A DNA stretch of 64,000 nt from Desulfocapsa sp. GTDB taxonomy: Bacteria; Desulfobacterota; Desulfobulbia; Desulfobulbales; Desulfocapsaceae. Under the pieces are notes generated by a model. The model searched no databases. It was not told where the DNA came from and was given only the letters and a program-made list of their open reading frames with translations. The translations under genes were made by a program, and so were the position numbers. Positions within the stretch are counted from its first letter, which is position 1; the number at the start of each line of letters is the position of its first letter. Of this stretch, positions 24,945 to 35,216 are shown piece by piece. The stretch lies in assembly GCA_022712895.1 (NCBI GenBank), contig JAFLJS010000039.1:1-64000 (forward strand), in the 5' to 3' direction.

Positions 24945-25409
24945 ATGATAAATAACGATGTTTTACGCCGTATCCGCTATGTCTTTGATTTCAATGATAC
25001 CAAAATGGCATCCATTTTTGCCTTAGCGGATTATGAGGTGACCAGAGAGCAGGTCTGTAATTTTTTGAAAACAGATGAAGATCCCTCCTTCCAGGAGTGC
25101 AGCGATACTCAGCTGGCACTGTTTCTAAATGGTTTGATTGTTGATAAACGGGGTAAAAAGGAAGGGTCACAGCCTGAACCTGAGAAACGATTAACCAATA
25201 ACATCATATTGGTTAAATTAAAAATTGCCCTAAACTTGAAATCCGACGACATATTGGAAATTTTGCTTCTGGCTCAGCTGTACATCAGCAAACATGAGTT
25301 AAGTTCATTTTTTCGTAAGCCGGGTCATAAACATTACCGTGTCTGTAAAGACCAGATTTTACGTAATTTTCTACAAGGTATGCAGCTTAAATATCGTGAT
25401 CAAAAATGA
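24945..25409 (+). CDS. DUF1456 (YehS) family protein
   Basis: The 154-residue cytoplasmic protein has two similar halves, each starting with a pattern like NNDVLRRIRYVFDFND / NNIILVKLKIALNLKSDDI. SIFALADYEVTREQVCNFLK and HELSSFFRKPGHKHYRVC continue the same repeat. This tandem is the DUF1456/YehS family, of unknown function. Its TGA stop overlaps the start of a truncated repeat-family element. Confidence 0.85.
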   Translation: MINNDVLRRIRYVFDFNDTKMASIFALADYEVTREQVCNFLKTDEDPSFQECSDTQLALFLNGLIVDKRGKKEGSQPEPEKRLTNNIILVKLKIALNLKSDDILEILLLAQLYISKHELSSFFRKPGHKHYRVCKDQILRNFLQGMQLKYRDQK

Positions 25410-25456
25410 TGGAACCGTAGATTCCATCTGGCAAATTAGGTTTTTACGAGACCATC
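25408..25456. repeat. Deletion derivative of the palindromic repeat family
   Basis: GATGGAA (25408-25414) and TTCCATC (25422-25428) form a mini-hairpin. They are followed by ...AATTAGGTTTTTACGAG, matching the trailing extension of copies A and B. The large internal part of the palindrome is missing, so this looks like a collapsed copy between two convergent genes. Confidence 0.65.
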
Positions 25457-25489
25457 AAAATAAAATAATCTGTCCTGGCCCGGCATATT

Positions 25490-25846
25490 CTACAGTAATC
25501 CCACAAACTCATCGGCCAGCATAGCCAGCGCCAAAGCATCCATTACCTCAACCCTTGATAGAACAGCCTCACCTTTCAGGATAAGGGTAGTTCGTGGATA
25601 ACCATGTCCACCAAGTGCATCGGTAAGTACCTCGTGGGCATCCGACAGAAAAATCAGTCGTTCTTCCTGCACCACACATTGATACACGACCATTCCTGCC
25701 TTTTCTATTTTTTCGACAAATGGCGGGAAATTGGGTTGCTGCCTCTCTGTACAATCAGGGCACCAAGAGCCCACCAGATTCAAAACAAAGGTCTCGTTAC
25801 GTTCTATTCGTGCCTGTAATTCTTCGGGACTTTGTTCTATTATCAT
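25490..25846 (-). CDS. Thioredoxin-like protein (WCPDC active site)
   Basis: The 118-residue cytoplasmic protein has the thioredoxin fold with active site SWCPDCTERQ and the cis-proline region GHGYPRTTLILKG. The CPDC motif is typical of small thioredoxins and glutaredoxin-like proteins that reduce disulfides. It overlaps rlmKL by one base (TAATG) and is translated behind it. The specific partner is unknown. Confidence 0.82.
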   Translation of the reverse strand: MIIEQSPEELQARIERNETFVLNLVGSWCPDCTERQQPNFPPFVEKIEKAGMVVYQCVVQEERLIFLSDAHEVLTDALGGHGYPRTTLILKGEAVLSRVEVMDALALAMLADEFVGLL

Positions 25847-27996
25847 TATATTTTACGGATCTCCCAACACTGATGTATTTTTTTATTCCTCGAAAAATCG
25901 AAAGGAATGGAGGCATTACTGATATTTTTAGTGACGTAATATTTTGTTATGGATTCATCCAGCTGAAACTGTTTGTAGTTTGTTGAAAAAATCAGCAGTC
26001 CATCTTCGGTCAGGCGATTCATGGCAAGTTCGATGAGACGTTTATGATCCTCCTGCACATCAAAAACCCTCCGGGTTTTTTTGGTGTTGGAGAATGTGGG
26101 TGGATCAACAAAAATCAGATCATACTCCCCTTTTTCCTCCTGCAGCCATTGCATACAGTCAGCCTTTACCGTCTTGTGGGCAAGGCCGCCAAAACCATTA
26201 AGGCCAAGGTTCATTCGTACCCAGTTGATATAGTTTGTGGAAAGATCCACTGTTATTGTGGTGGCTGCTCCTCCTACCGCTGCATGGATTGTGGCGGTAC
26301 CAGTGTAAGCAAAGAGGTTTAAGAAACGCTTACCTTTAGCCTCCTTAGCGATACGCATTCGAATATTTCTATGGTCAAGAAAAATTCCAGTATCCAGATA
26401 ATCGGTAAAATTCACCAGTAGCGAACAATCACCTTCCCGAACAACATGCATCTTTTTCTTACTACCCTGCTTCTGATACTGCGCTTTGCCCTTCTGTTTT
26501 CTTCTGGTCTTGATAAAGACCCTGTCCCGGCGTACTCCAAAAAGGTGGCGTACCTGTGCCAGTATCTGCTGGAAACGCTCTTTGGCAACCTTTTCGTCCA
26601 CGCTTGCAGGGGCCGCATACTCCATGACCTGTATCCACTTTTCATAGATATCAACAGAGACGTTGTACTCTTGTAAATCCCGGTCATAGACGCGGTAGCA
26701 GCTGACCTGTTCGCGCTTTGCCCACTTCATCACTTTTTTGACGTTTTTGCGCAGACGATTTGCAAATTCGATGCCTTCATCCGGCCCCTTATCATGGCAG
26801 ATATGCCACTCAAAACCTGTGTCCACATCAGATTTGGCAGTTCCGCAAAAGAGTCGGCAGTTTATGGGGCCATTGTAGAGACGGTGGGTCTGATCCCACT
26901 TAATGCCCATGCGATCGCCAAACTCAGGGTTGGAGGTAAAAATTCCAAGCTGCCAGCCATCCAGCTCTCTTTTACAAACAATGCCAAGAGCTCTGTGCAG
27001 CTGCTCAGCCTCTTCTTTTTCAAAGAGCCTCTCGCCGTAAGGAGGATTAGTTACAAGCAAACCGTTAGCCGCTGGGCGTCGCAAGTGAGCAAATTGCCCC
27101 TGCCTCACAACTATATGTTCATCAAGACCAGCTTTTTCTATGTTTTTTCTGGCCAGCGCCACCGCTCGAGGATCTGCATCATAGCCAAGTATCACTGGCC
27201 ATTCCCCTTCCATACCAGCATCTTCGCGCCCAATGGCCTCTTCAACCAGAGATTTCCAGAGCTGCTCATCATGTTCCTTCCATCCGGAAAAACCAAAATA
27301 GGAACGGGAAAGTCCGGGTGCCACATCGCCATGGATTAAGGCTGCTTCAATAAGGAGGGTGCCAGAACCGCACATGGGGTCAAGGAGCATGTGACCTTTA
27401 CTTTCCGGTGAATTCCATCCGGCAAGGGTGACAATGGCAGCAGCAAGGCTTTCTTTGAGCGGTGCCACTCCACCACCTTCCGAGCGATAGCCGCGCATAT
27501 GCAGACTTTCACCGGAGAGATCCAAAGAAAGGGTTGCCTGATTTTTGTAAATATAGAGACGAACTCGAAGGTCAGGGCGAGAGACACTTACGCTAGGGCG
27601 ATCATCGTACTTGTCACGAAACTGATCTACCAGCGCATCTTTGACCCGCAGGGCCGCAAAACGACTGTGATTGATATTTGAACTGTTGAGACTGCAATCC
27701 ACTGAAAAAGTGTCCTGTAACCCCATATGGGCTTCCCAATCCACTGCAAGAGCACCTTCATACAAGGCGTCTTCATCAAGGGCTTCAAACTGAGCGATGG
27801 TTAGAAAAATACGGGAGGCATAGCGTGACCAGAGACAGGTTCGATAGGCTGCTTCCAAGTTTCCACGCCAAGTCACAAGTCCCCTGGCACTTTCAATCTC
27901 TATACCACCACAGGTCTCAATTTCACGAGCAACCAGATTTTCTAGGCCGGCCGCACAACTGGCAGTTAGGTTAAATAACGACGAATTATCACTCAT
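25846..27996 (-). CDS. rlmL: Bifunctional 23S rRNA methyltransferase RlmKL
   Basis: The 716-residue protein has an N-terminal THUMP region, then the RlmL-type methylase with LLDPMCGSGTLLIEAA and LLVTNPPYGERL (N2-methylation of G2445). The C-terminal RlmK methylase has FLNLFAYTGTATIHAA and LIFVDPPTFSN (N7-methylation of G2069). This fused layout equals E. coli RlmKL. It sits downstream of the RND operon, separated by 160 bp. Confidence 0.94.
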   Translation of the reverse strand: MSDNSSLFNLTASCAAGLENLVAREIETCGGIEIESARGLVTWRGNLEAAYRTCLWSRYASRIFLTIAQFEALDEDALYEGALAVDWEAHMGLQDTFSVDCSLNSSNINHSRFAALRVKDALVDQFRDKYDDRPSVSVSRPDLRVRLYIYKNQATLSLDLSGESLHMRGYRSEGGGVAPLKESLAAAIVTLAGWNSPESKGHMLLDPMCGSGTLLIEAALIHGDVAPGLSRSYFGFSGWKEHDEQLWKSLVEEAIGREDAGMEGEWPVILGYDADPRAVALARKNIEKAGLDEHIVVRQGQFAHLRRPAANGLLVTNPPYGERLFEKEEAEQLHRALGIVCKRELDGWQLGIFTSNPEFGDRMGIKWDQTHRLYNGPINCRLFCGTAKSDVDTGFEWHICHDKGPDEGIEFANRLRKNVKKVMKWAKREQVSCYRVYDRDLQEYNVSVDIYEKWIQVMEYAAPASVDEKVAKERFQQILAQVRHLFGVRRDRVFIKTRRKQKGKAQYQKQGSKKKMHVVREGDCSLLVNFTDYLDTGIFLDHRNIRMRIAKEAKGKRFLNLFAYTGTATIHAAVGGAATTITVDLSTNYINWVRMNLGLNGFGGLAHKTVKADCMQWLQEEKGEYDLIFVDPPTFSNTKKTRRVFDVQEDHKRLIELAMNRLTEDGLLIFSTNYKQFQLDESITKYYVTKNISNASIPFDFSRNKKIHQCWEIRKI

Positions 27997-28156
27997 AGTA
28001 AGTCTACTTAGGGAAGGGAAAAGGATTTATGGGTTACTTTCATGGCGCAACTTTTATGGTTTTCTAATTTTGTACATATGCAAAATCGGGAAATTTACTG
28101 TTAAAGCGGCAGAAAGTCACCCTTAAATCCGTACTCAAAATCCTCCTCTTTACAAA

Positions 28157-31100
28157 TCAAGCCAAAGATTCCAGTTTTTTATTCTTATGATTCTTCAGCA
28201 TAAAATACAATACAGGAACAGCCATACGACTCACAAGTAGAGATGCTATTTCACCAAACATCAAGGAAATTGCCAGGCCCTGAAAAATAGGATCTGCAAG
28301 AATAACAGAAGCACCGACCATAACGGCCAAAGCGGTGAGCAGCATAGGTCGAAAACGTACAGCACCTGCCTCTACTACTGCTTCGGCAAGGGGTAACCCA
28401 TGACTAATACGCAGTTCTATAAAATCCACCAGGATAATGGAGTTTCGGACAACAATGCCGGCGCCAGCCATAAAACCGATCATGGAAGTTGCCGTGAAAA
28501 ATGCTCCAAACGCCCAGTGGGCTGGCAGTACACCAATCAAAGAGAAAGGGATGGCAGCCATCACCACAAGGGGGGTCATATAGTCCTTAAACCAGCCCAC
28601 CATCAACATATAGATAAGTACCATTACCACACAGAACGCAAGTCCCAGATCTCTAAATACTTCCAGGGTGATATGCCACTCGCCGTCCCACTTCATGGAC
28701 GGTTCTGCATTGGTGAAGGGTTGGTTGAGGTTATAGATTTCAATATTATCCTCTATTCCTCCAAAGTCGGCAGGATCAAGCTCAGCCAAACGCTCATTCA
28801 TGGCAAAAATTGCATAGGCAGGACTTGCTACCTCACCAGCCACGTCACCGGTAACATAAATCACAGGTTTCAGATTTTTACGATAAATGGGCTGATCAAC
28901 TGGAATTTTCTCCACACGTACCAGTTCACGAATCGGAACAAGAGGAGCCTCAGGATTCATGTCTGACCGCATGCCTATGTTGAGCACCCCTTCAAGGGAT
29001 GCACGCATGGCTTGCGGTAACTCAAGAACTATATTGATCTCTTCTTTATCTCGTGGCTGATGGAACAGATCGATGGACAAACCTTGCATACCTATCTGCA
29101 CCGCTCGGGTGATTTCAGCTTCGGAGATATTATTTAATGCGGCTTTTTCTTTATCCACCGTAATAAGCAGGCGTTTGCGATCTGTTTCACGGTACCAGTC
29201 AACATCCACAACACCTTCGGTGCTTTCAAAAATATCTTTCACTGTAGCCGCCAGTTTTACCCGGCTCTCATCACTGGGTCCATAAATCTCAGCCACCAGT
29301 GTTTGCAATACGGGAGGACCGGGAGGAACTTCAGCAACAGCGACAGCCGCCCCATATTTTGCTGCAATTTGAGCAATTGCTGGGCGAACCCGCACCGCGA
29401 TATCGTGACTCTGTAAACTGCGTTCCTCCTTGGGAAGGAGATTCACCTGGATATCGGCAACAGTTGGGCCTTCACGCATAAAATAGTGTCGCACCAGTCC
29501 GTTGAAATTGTAAGGGGAGGCAACACCCGCATACACCTGATAGTCAACAACCGTTGGATCTTGCTTGATCACCTCAGCCATCTCCAGAGCCACTCTGCTG
29601 GTTTGTTCAAGAGTAGAACCCTCAGGCATATCAAGGATCACCTGAAACTCACTTTTATTGTCAAAGGGCAGCATCTTCACCTTTACCATGCCAAAATAGA
29701 CCATGGAACAGGCGGCAAGCAGCGTGCTGATAATAACAGTGAAAAAGACAAAACGGGCAAAGCCGGAATTTATGAGTGGATCCATAATCCGGTGATAGAG
29801 CCGGGTGAAAGCATCATCGGGCGCATGATCTTCGTCGATTTCATCATCACCCTCAGCAGACTCTTTCTGTTTCAAAATTCTCACAGAGGCCCAGGGAGTC
29901 ACACTAAAGGCGATAATCACTGAGAAGACCATGGCCGCAGATGCTCCAATTGGAATTGGCCGCATATAGGGCCCCATAAGTCCACCAACAAAAGCCATGG
30001 GCAGAATGGCAGCAATTACTGCCCAGGTGGCAAGGAGTGTTGGATTTCCAACCTCGATTACCGCCTCTATGGCTATGGTCATCATGGATTTTTCACGCGA
30101 TCCGGGCAAACGCATATGGCGGACAATATTTTCCACCACCACAATGGCATCATCCACCAGAATTCCGATGGAAAATATCAAGGCAAAAAGAGTAATTCGG
30201 TTCAGGGTGTAACCGTACAGATAAAAGACCATCAGGGTGAGGGCCAGGGTGGACGGAATAGCCAGCATAACCACGGTGGATTCACGCCAGCCAAGGAAAA
30301 ACAGAATGAGCAGAGCAACACCAAAGACTGCAATACCCATATGCAGCAGCAATTCATTGGACTTTTCAGCAGCCGTATCCCCGTAATTACGAGTCACCGT
30401 TACTGTCACATCCGACGGAATCAGTGTACCTTTCAGGGTTTCTACCTTTTCAAGCACTTCATGGACAACACTCACAGCATTGGAGCCGGGACGTTTAGCG
30501 ATGGAAAGTGTTACTGCCGGATCTTCACTGTGCCCTTCTTTTGCTCCAAACAGGACATAATTATTGGGTTCCGCAGGACCATCAAGGATAGTGGCCACTT
30601 CATCCAGATAGACAGGACTGCCACCATAAACACCCACCACCACACGACCAACCTCTTTTTTGTCACGCAAAAAGGTACCGCTTTGCAGGAGAATTTCCTC
30701 ATTCATCACCTGCACCTTGCCACTGAAACTCTGGCGATTGGCTTGCTGTAAGGCCGGGATAAGCTGGGACACCGTGAGGTTACGGGAAGCAAGTAACAGA
30801 GGATCAAACTGAATACGAATCTGACGCCGGGTTCCACCGATAAGGGTGGTTTCAGCAACATTATGAATACTTTTTATCGCATCATCAAGCTCTGCGGCCA
30901 ACCTGCGCAGAGTAAAGTGATCATATATTTTTGAATGCAGGGTGAGCGCCAGGATGGGAACATCATCTATAATATGCGGTTTAACCAAGGGAGGAGAAAC
31001 ACCATGAGGTATGCGATCAAAATTCGTTTCTAGTTTCTGGTTGAGTCTGACAATGGAACTTTCAAGATTCTCTCCCACATAAAAGCGAACAACCAGTAAA

Positions 31101-31405
31101 CTCTGCCCGGCCATTGAAGTGGAATAGATATACTCCACCCCTGGAAGTTCATAGAGCAGTTTTTCCATGGGGATAGAGACCTGTGTTTCTATCTCCTTAG
31201 GCGTTGCGCCCTGCATGCTCACCATGACATCAATCATGGGCACTTTAATCTGAGGCTCTTCCTCACGGGGCAGCATGACAATGGCCATAATTCCAAGCAA
31301 CATGGAAGCTAAGATTCCAACCGCTGTTAATTTGGAATCAATAAAGGCGATTGCCATTTTTCCGGCAAAACCCGGATTTTTAAATTCGTGTTTTTGATCT
31401 TTCAT
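28157..31405 (-). CDS. RND efflux pump inner-membrane transporter
   Basis: The 1082-residue pump has twelve membrane helices in two halves, each followed by a large periplasmic loop. Motifs include the N-terminal [18 protein letters not shown], and helix 4 [21 protein letters not shown] with the paired Asp of the proton relay. It belongs to the AcrB/hydrophobe-amphiphile group rather than the CusA metal group, because the Met ligand motif is not evident. It uses the proton gradient to expel substrates through the TolC-like channel. The gene follows its adaptor by six bases. Confidence 0.9.
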   Translation of the reverse strand: MKDQKHEFKNPGFAGKMAIAFIDSKLTAVGILASMLLGIMAIVMLPREEEPQIKVPMIDVMVSMQGATPKEIETQVSIPMEKLLYELPGVEYIYSTSMAGQSLLVVRFYVGENLESSIVRLNQKLETNFDRIPHGVSPPLVKPHIIDDVPILALTLHSKIYDHFTLRRLAAELDDAIKSIHNVAETTLIGGTRRQIRIQFDPLLLASRNLTVSQLIPALQQANRQSFSGKVQVMNEEILLQSGTFLRDKKEVGRVVVGVYGGSPVYLDEVATILDGPAEPNNYVLFGAKEGHSEDPAVTLSIAKRPGSNAVSVVHEVLEKVETLKGTLIPSDVTVTVTRNYGDTAAEKSNELLLHMGIAVFGVALLILFFLGWRESTVVMLAIPSTLALTLMVFYLYGYTLNRITLFALIFSIGILVDDAIVVVENIVRHMRLPGSREKSMMTIAIEAVIEVGNPTLLATWAVIAAILPMAFVGGLMGPYMRPIPIGASAAMVFSVIIAFSVTPWASVRILKQKESAEGDDEIDEDHAPDDAFTRLYHRIMDPLINSGFARFVFFTVIISTLLAACSMVYFGMVKVKMLPFDNKSEFQVILDMPEGSTLEQTSRVALEMAEVIKQDPTVVDYQVYAGVASPYNFNGLVRHYFMREGPTVADIQVNLLPKEERSLQSHDIAVRVRPAIAQIAAKYGAAVAVAEVPPGPPVLQTLVAEIYGPSDESRVKLAATVKDIFESTEGVVDVDWYRETDRKRLLITVDKEKAALNNISEAEITRAVQIGMQGLSIDLFHQPRDKEEINIVLELPQAMRASLEGVLNIGMRSDMNPEAPLVPIRELVRVEKIPVDQPIYRKNLKPVIYVTGDVAGEVASPAYAIFAMNERLAELDPADFGGIEDNIEIYNLNQPFTNAEPSMKWDGEWHITLEVFRDLGLAFCVVMVLIYMLMVGWFKDYMTPLVVMAAIPFSLIGVLPAHWAFGAFFTATSMIGFMAGAGIVVRNSIILVDFIELRISHGLPLAEAVVEAGAVRFRPMLLTALAVMVGASVILADPIFQGLAISLMFGEIASLLVSRMAVPVLYFMLKNHKNKKLESLA

Positions 31406-31411
31406 AATTAT

Positions 31412-32452
31412 CTATTGAATAGCAAGAGGTTGTCCATCACGTAAACGCTCCACACTGGAGACAACAACCTGTTCACCGGGTTCAAGTCCTGCAAGAATTT
31501 CCACCTGGCCACCGTGTACAGCACCCGCTCTTACAAGACGCATATGCGCTTTTTTAGTCGGAACATCATAGACAAAAACAATATCCATCTGTCCCTTGGA
31601 AAGCAGAGCAGAGCTTGTCAGCATCATGGTTTTTTCATCATTTCCACTGAGACCAATCCGGGCAAATTGTCCTACCCGTAAATTGGGACTTGAAGGAATA
31701 TTGATTTTTACAGGAGCTGTGCGAGACAAGGGGTTGGCAGCTGGTGCCACTTCCGCCACAACCCCCTCGAGGGTTAATGAAGCGGCAGGAATAGTCACTG
31801 GTATGATATCTCCCTGTTGCACTGTAAGCAGGAGTGATTCCGGTACCTGGGCAAGCACCTGCAGTGCGTCACCATTTTCTATCATAAGTAGGATCATACC
31901 GGGTGAAGCAAGGTCTCCGGTATTGGCTATTTTTTTTGTCACAGTACCGGAAAAAGGAGCAGAAATAGTAGTGTAATCAAGCATTGTTCTGGCTTCCTTA
32001 AAGGCAGCTTCTGCAATACGAGTTGCATCAAGCAGCGATTTTACAGTCTCCTCGGTGGAGGCTCCCTGCTTTTGCAGTTTACTTTCCCTGGCCAGATTGC
32101 GACGTGCCTGAGAAAGCTGCGCCTCTGCCTGTAACACCTTGGCAGAAATCTCACCGGCACTGATCTTCACCAGCAGATCTCCCTGCTTCACCTTGGAACC
32201 TAAAACCACAGGTAATTCAACAATCTGCCCTGATATCCTTGCGGAGATAGAGGCACGCTCAATGGCCTCAAGGGTTCCAACTACTTCTAAACGGGAGGGA
32301 GCTGTGAGCTCTTTTATTTCCTCCACCCTCACACTCACCGTGGGCAATGGTGGTGCTTCAACTTTTTTTTCTGCTTCCTGATTGCTACAGGCAGAGAAAA
32401 GTGTCAAAATCCCAAAAAGCAGACAACCGGTCAACAACAATTGTTTATACAT
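31412..32452 (-). CDS. RND periplasmic adaptor (membrane fusion) lipoprotein
   Basis: The 346-residue protein has a lipoprotein signal (LTLFSACSNQ) anchoring it to the inner membrane. A lipoyl half-motif (ISARISGQIVELPVVLGSKVKQGDLLVKI) is followed by an alpha-hairpin (residues ~105-155) and a beta-barrel (YTTISAPFSGTVTKK, NTGDLASPG). This is the adaptor joining the RND pump to the outer membrane channel. It lies between the pump gene and tolC-like gene, separated from the latter by repeat copy C. Confidence 0.9.
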   Translation of the reverse strand: MYKQLLLTGCLLFGILTLFSACSNQEAEKKVEAPPLPTVSVRVEEIKELTAPSRLEVVGTLEAIERASISARISGQIVELPVVLGSKVKQGDLLVKISAGEISAKVLQAEAQLSQARRNLARESKLQKQGASTEETVKSLLDATRIAEAAFKEARTMLDYTTISAPFSGTVTKKIANTGDLASPGMILLMIENGDALQVLAQVPESLLLTVQQGDIIPVTIPAASLTLEGVVAEVAPAANPLSRTAPVKINIPSSPNLRVGQFARIGLSGNDEKTMMLTSSALLSKGQMDIVFVYDVPTKKAHMRLVRAGAVHGGQVEILAGLEPGEQVVVSSVERLRDGQPLAIQ

Positions 32453-32489
32453 TCCAGATTCCTAGTATTATTATAAAAAACTATTTCAG

Positions 32490-32612
32490 GTGGGTTTGTA
32501 AAAAGCTTCATATGCGAGGCGCGTACTTTTTCTATTATCTCGGCATACGAAAGTGCGTCATGATAGTAGAACAAGTGCAGTAACGAAGCAGATGAAGAGT
32601 TTTTACGAATCT
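32490..32612. repeat. Palindromic repeat family, copy C
   Basis: The ~123 bp element fills the gap between the tolC-like and adaptor genes of one operon. Arms GTAAAAAGCTTCATATGCGAGG and GAAGCAGATGAAGAGTTTTTAC are imperfectly complementary. The inner pair TTCTATTATC / GATAGTAGAA and core CGGCATACG...GTGCGTC follow the family layout, but with bases different from copies A and B. Confidence 0.8.
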
Positions 32613-32617
32613 ATTCT

Positions 32618-33943
32618 TCAATCAAATTGCGCAAGCCCCATAGCTCTTCGCAAATCAGCCATGGCTATCCTGATGGTTGCCTTTGCCACACTCTGTCTCA
32701 CCAGAGCATCACTAAGACGCGTTTCCACATCAATCAGGTCCGAGGCCAGGATGACCCCCTCCTGAAACCGGGTCCTGGAGAGACGGGCACTTTCCTCTGC
32801 CTGCTCAACCATTTTTTCGGTGACCTGTAAACGTTCTACAGCCTGACGATGGTTGAGATCAGCTCGTTTCACCTCAAGATCCATGCCCAGTTCTACCTTA
32901 TCTCGCTGGGCACGAATGGTAGCCAGTAACGCTTTTGCTTTAGCAACATCAGCAGATGTTTTGTGGCCCTCGAAAAGGCGGTAATTCACCTTCACTCCGG
33001 CAATCCAGGAATTGCCATCACCATCCATAACATAGCCCTTATCGTACTGATACGAGGCAAAACCATCGATTGTTGGCAGTTTGCCCGACTGTGCCATTCG
33101 TAACTGTGCTTCAGCCGCTTCTTCAGCGTGTATTAAACTCTGCAACTCACTTCGCGCTGCATAGGATCTGCCTTGAGGAAGCGTCTGCTCATTGCCGGAT
33201 TGGGAGTCAATCGCTACAACACCTTCTCGTAAGCCAAGAAGATTGAGGAATATTTTTTGGGAAAGTTCCAGACCATGTCCGGCAAGGATGAGATTTTCTT
33301 TGACACGGGACTGCTGCACCTCAAGATTCAGAAGATCAGCCTTTAACAAGTCTCCAGCATCGTAACGGGCTCTAGCCACAGTGAGGGAGGAATCGATTGC
33401 CGCAAGGGAAATTTTTCTCGCTGTCAGCATTTCCTGGGCCTGGATAATGGATTGAAAACTTCTCAAAACCTCAAAGGCCAGCCTTGCATGCACAGACTGT
33501 AAATCCACCTCTGATCCGGCAAGAGCCGCTTCAGCAGCTTCTACTCCTGCCTTATCCCTACCTCCATTGTAAAAACGGTATTCCACGCCTGCACGAACAT
33601 TGATATTATCGGTACGACCCGGATCGTTAAAATCGATGGAAGGTGAAAAGACTCCCTGATTCAGTATATTACCGAAGGAGTACATGGGATTGTTGGTCTG
33701 CCCATATCCGGCAGAGATATCGACATGAGGGTAATAGGCTACTCTCGCTTGAGCCACCGCAGCATTTGCCATTTCCATGCGCTGTAGAGCCACACGGCTA
33801 TCTGGTGAATTCGCCAGAGAAAAAGCAACACTGTTTTGGGCTGTCCATAATGCCGGAATCTCTGTTGCCGATTTCGCACCATAGGTAGTTACAGGAAATA
33901 ATAGAAGAATGAGCCCGAAAAATCCACCGGTAAACGTGTTCAT
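32618..33943 (-). CDS. TolC-family outer-membrane efflux protein
   Basis: The 441-residue protein has a signal peptide (to about TYGAKS) and two similar helical halves typical of OEP proteins. The first contains NSPDSRVALQRMEMANAAVAQARVAYYPHVD, the second RSELQSLIHAEEAAEAQLRMAQSGKLPTID. Long coiled-coil helices span the periplasm and a beta-barrel crosses the outer membrane. It is first in the tolC-adaptor-pump operon. Copy C of the repeat begins six bases after its stop. Confidence 0.88.
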   Translation of the reverse strand: MNTFTGGFFGLILLLFPVTTYGAKSATEIPALWTAQNSVAFSLANSPDSRVALQRMEMANAAVAQARVAYYPHVDISAGYGQTNNPMYSFGNILNQGVFSPSIDFNDPGRTDNINVRAGVEYRFYNGGRDKAGVEAAEAALAGSEVDLQSVHARLAFEVLRSFQSIIQAQEMLTARKISLAAIDSSLTVARARYDAGDLLKADLLNLEVQQSRVKENLILAGHGLELSQKIFLNLLGLREGVVAIDSQSGNEQTLPQGRSYAARSELQSLIHAEEAAEAQLRMAQSGKLPTIDGFASYQYDKGYVMDGDGNSWIAGVKVNYRLFEGHKTSADVAKAKALLATIRAQRDKVELGMDLEVKRADLNHRQAVERLQVTEKMVEQAEESARLSRTRFQEGVILASDLIDVETRLSDALVRQSVAKATIRIAMADLRRAMGLAQFD

Positions 33944-34517
33944 AGCTGCACTTTTTTTAAAGTAAATGATTAATTATACGTAGATTTATAACACAAAATC
34001 TACTTAAGGGAACCCTTTACCATACAAACTATCTCTCCTCTTCACAAGGGGTAAATGGAAGAGACTTTATCGATATACCCATGGTACCGGAAAAATGATA
34101 AAAAATGAAGAGAAACTACCTGAAGAACGGTTCTGATGGAAATACCCCCCCCCCAATGCATCCCTGTACTGTTTTTCAATGTGGCAATATACCGTCGGTT
34201 CATCGTAAACGATAGCTTCAAGCTCTTTTTTTCAAAGCTCTCAAAAAGAACTTCGCATCAACATAGCCCACAAACTCAGTTCGTTCCACATGCCTTTATT
34301 CCTGAAAATTAGGGGTGGTATGACCTACAAATATCTCCCCCTATTATTTCAATTAAAAATTCGATGCCACATCCCCCCACCTGTTGCAAGCAAAATATTC
34401 TCAAGTGGTGAAACAAGCGAAAATTTCTTGACCTCTTTTCCAATACGACTACAATGCAACCCAATGGTGATACAAACTATTTTCCACCCCTAATAGCCCA
34501 CAAATTGAGGTTCCTTT
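33944..34517. other. Long divergent intergenic region with inverted and direct repeats
   Basis: This 574-bp gap separates tolC and pal. It holds a run of ten C (34145-34154) and an 11-bp inverted repeat ATTAGGGGTGG (34308-34318) / CCACCCCTAAT (34484-34494). Direct repeats AGCCCACAAA occur at 34265 and 34495. No gene is supported. The nested inverted and direct repeats could be a decayed miniature mobile element. The pal start codon lies 23 bp beyond the second inverted repeat. Confidence 0.5.
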
Positions 34518-35144
34518 ATGAATCCTGTGCTCAAAACTACTTTCCTTGCAACCGCCCTTCTCTCCAGCCTTGTGTTACTGGGATCTGGATGTAGTAAAAA
34601 AACTGTCGTCCCTCCTGACGGAACCTCTGCAACAGGATCAGAAATGAGTGGTGGAACGAATATCAACTACCCCTCTGCCGACGGTTCCTACTCTGAAGAT
34701 GGTCTGGCTGCCCCGGAATCCATGGATGCTAATGGAGATGCATATGGTAACCTCTCGGTGAATAACGAGCAAAACCAGACGGAAGAATACAAACGTGAAC
34801 ATGGCCGCTCTTCAATCATCTTCAGCCCTGTTTATTTTGATTTTGATCAGGCAGGAGTCAACGCTGAAATGCGTCCGTTAGTGACATCCAATGCCAACTA
34901 CATGAAAGACAACCTTGAAACAGTGATTGTAATTGAAGGAAACAGCGATGAACGCGGAACAAACGAATACAACCTGGCCCTTGGCGAACGCCGGGCTATA
35001 AATGTAAAAGAGTATATGGTTAACCTTGGGGTAGACCCCATGCGTATTCGAACAGTGAGTTACGGGGAAGAACGTTCTTTATTTACCGGACAGAATGAAC
35101 TTGACTGGTCTCAGAATCGTCGTGCTGATTTTATAGTGGAGTAA
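34518..35144 (+). CDS. pal: OmpA-family peptidoglycan-associated lipoprotein (Pal)
   Basis: The 208-residue product has a lipoprotein signal with lipobox LLGSGCSKK. An ~85-residue Ser/Gly/Asn-rich linker is followed by an OmpA domain with VYFDFDQAGVN, VIEGNSDERGTNEYNLALGERRA and SYGEERSL. These bind diaminopimelate of peptidoglycan. Pal normally works with TolB/TolQRA, none of which is adjacent here. Family assignment is clear, partner genes unknown. Confidence 0.9.
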   Translation: MNPVLKTTFLATALLSSLVLLGSGCSKKTVVPPDGTSATGSEMSGGTNINYPSADGSYSEDGLAAPESMDANGDAYGNLSVNNEQNQTEEYKREHGRSSIIFSPVYFDFDQAGVNAEMRPLVTSNANYMKDNLETVIVIEGNSDERGTNEYNLALGERRAINVKEYMVNLGVDPMRIRTVSYGEERSLFTGQNELDWSQNRRADFIVE

Positions 35145-35161
35145 TTCATCGGCAACAGACA

Positions 35162-35206
35162 GGCTGGAGGTGTTATGAATATTGATATACTATAACACTT
35201 TCAGCC
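35162..35206. terminator. Stem-loop between convergent pal and cmk
   Basis: GGCTG...TGTTAT (35162-35176) pairs with ATAACA...CAGCC (35192-35206). This imperfect hairpin lies in the short gap between two convergent genes, where a bidirectional terminator is expected. T-runs are short. Confidence 0.4.
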
Positions 35207-35216
35207 AGGACTTCTT

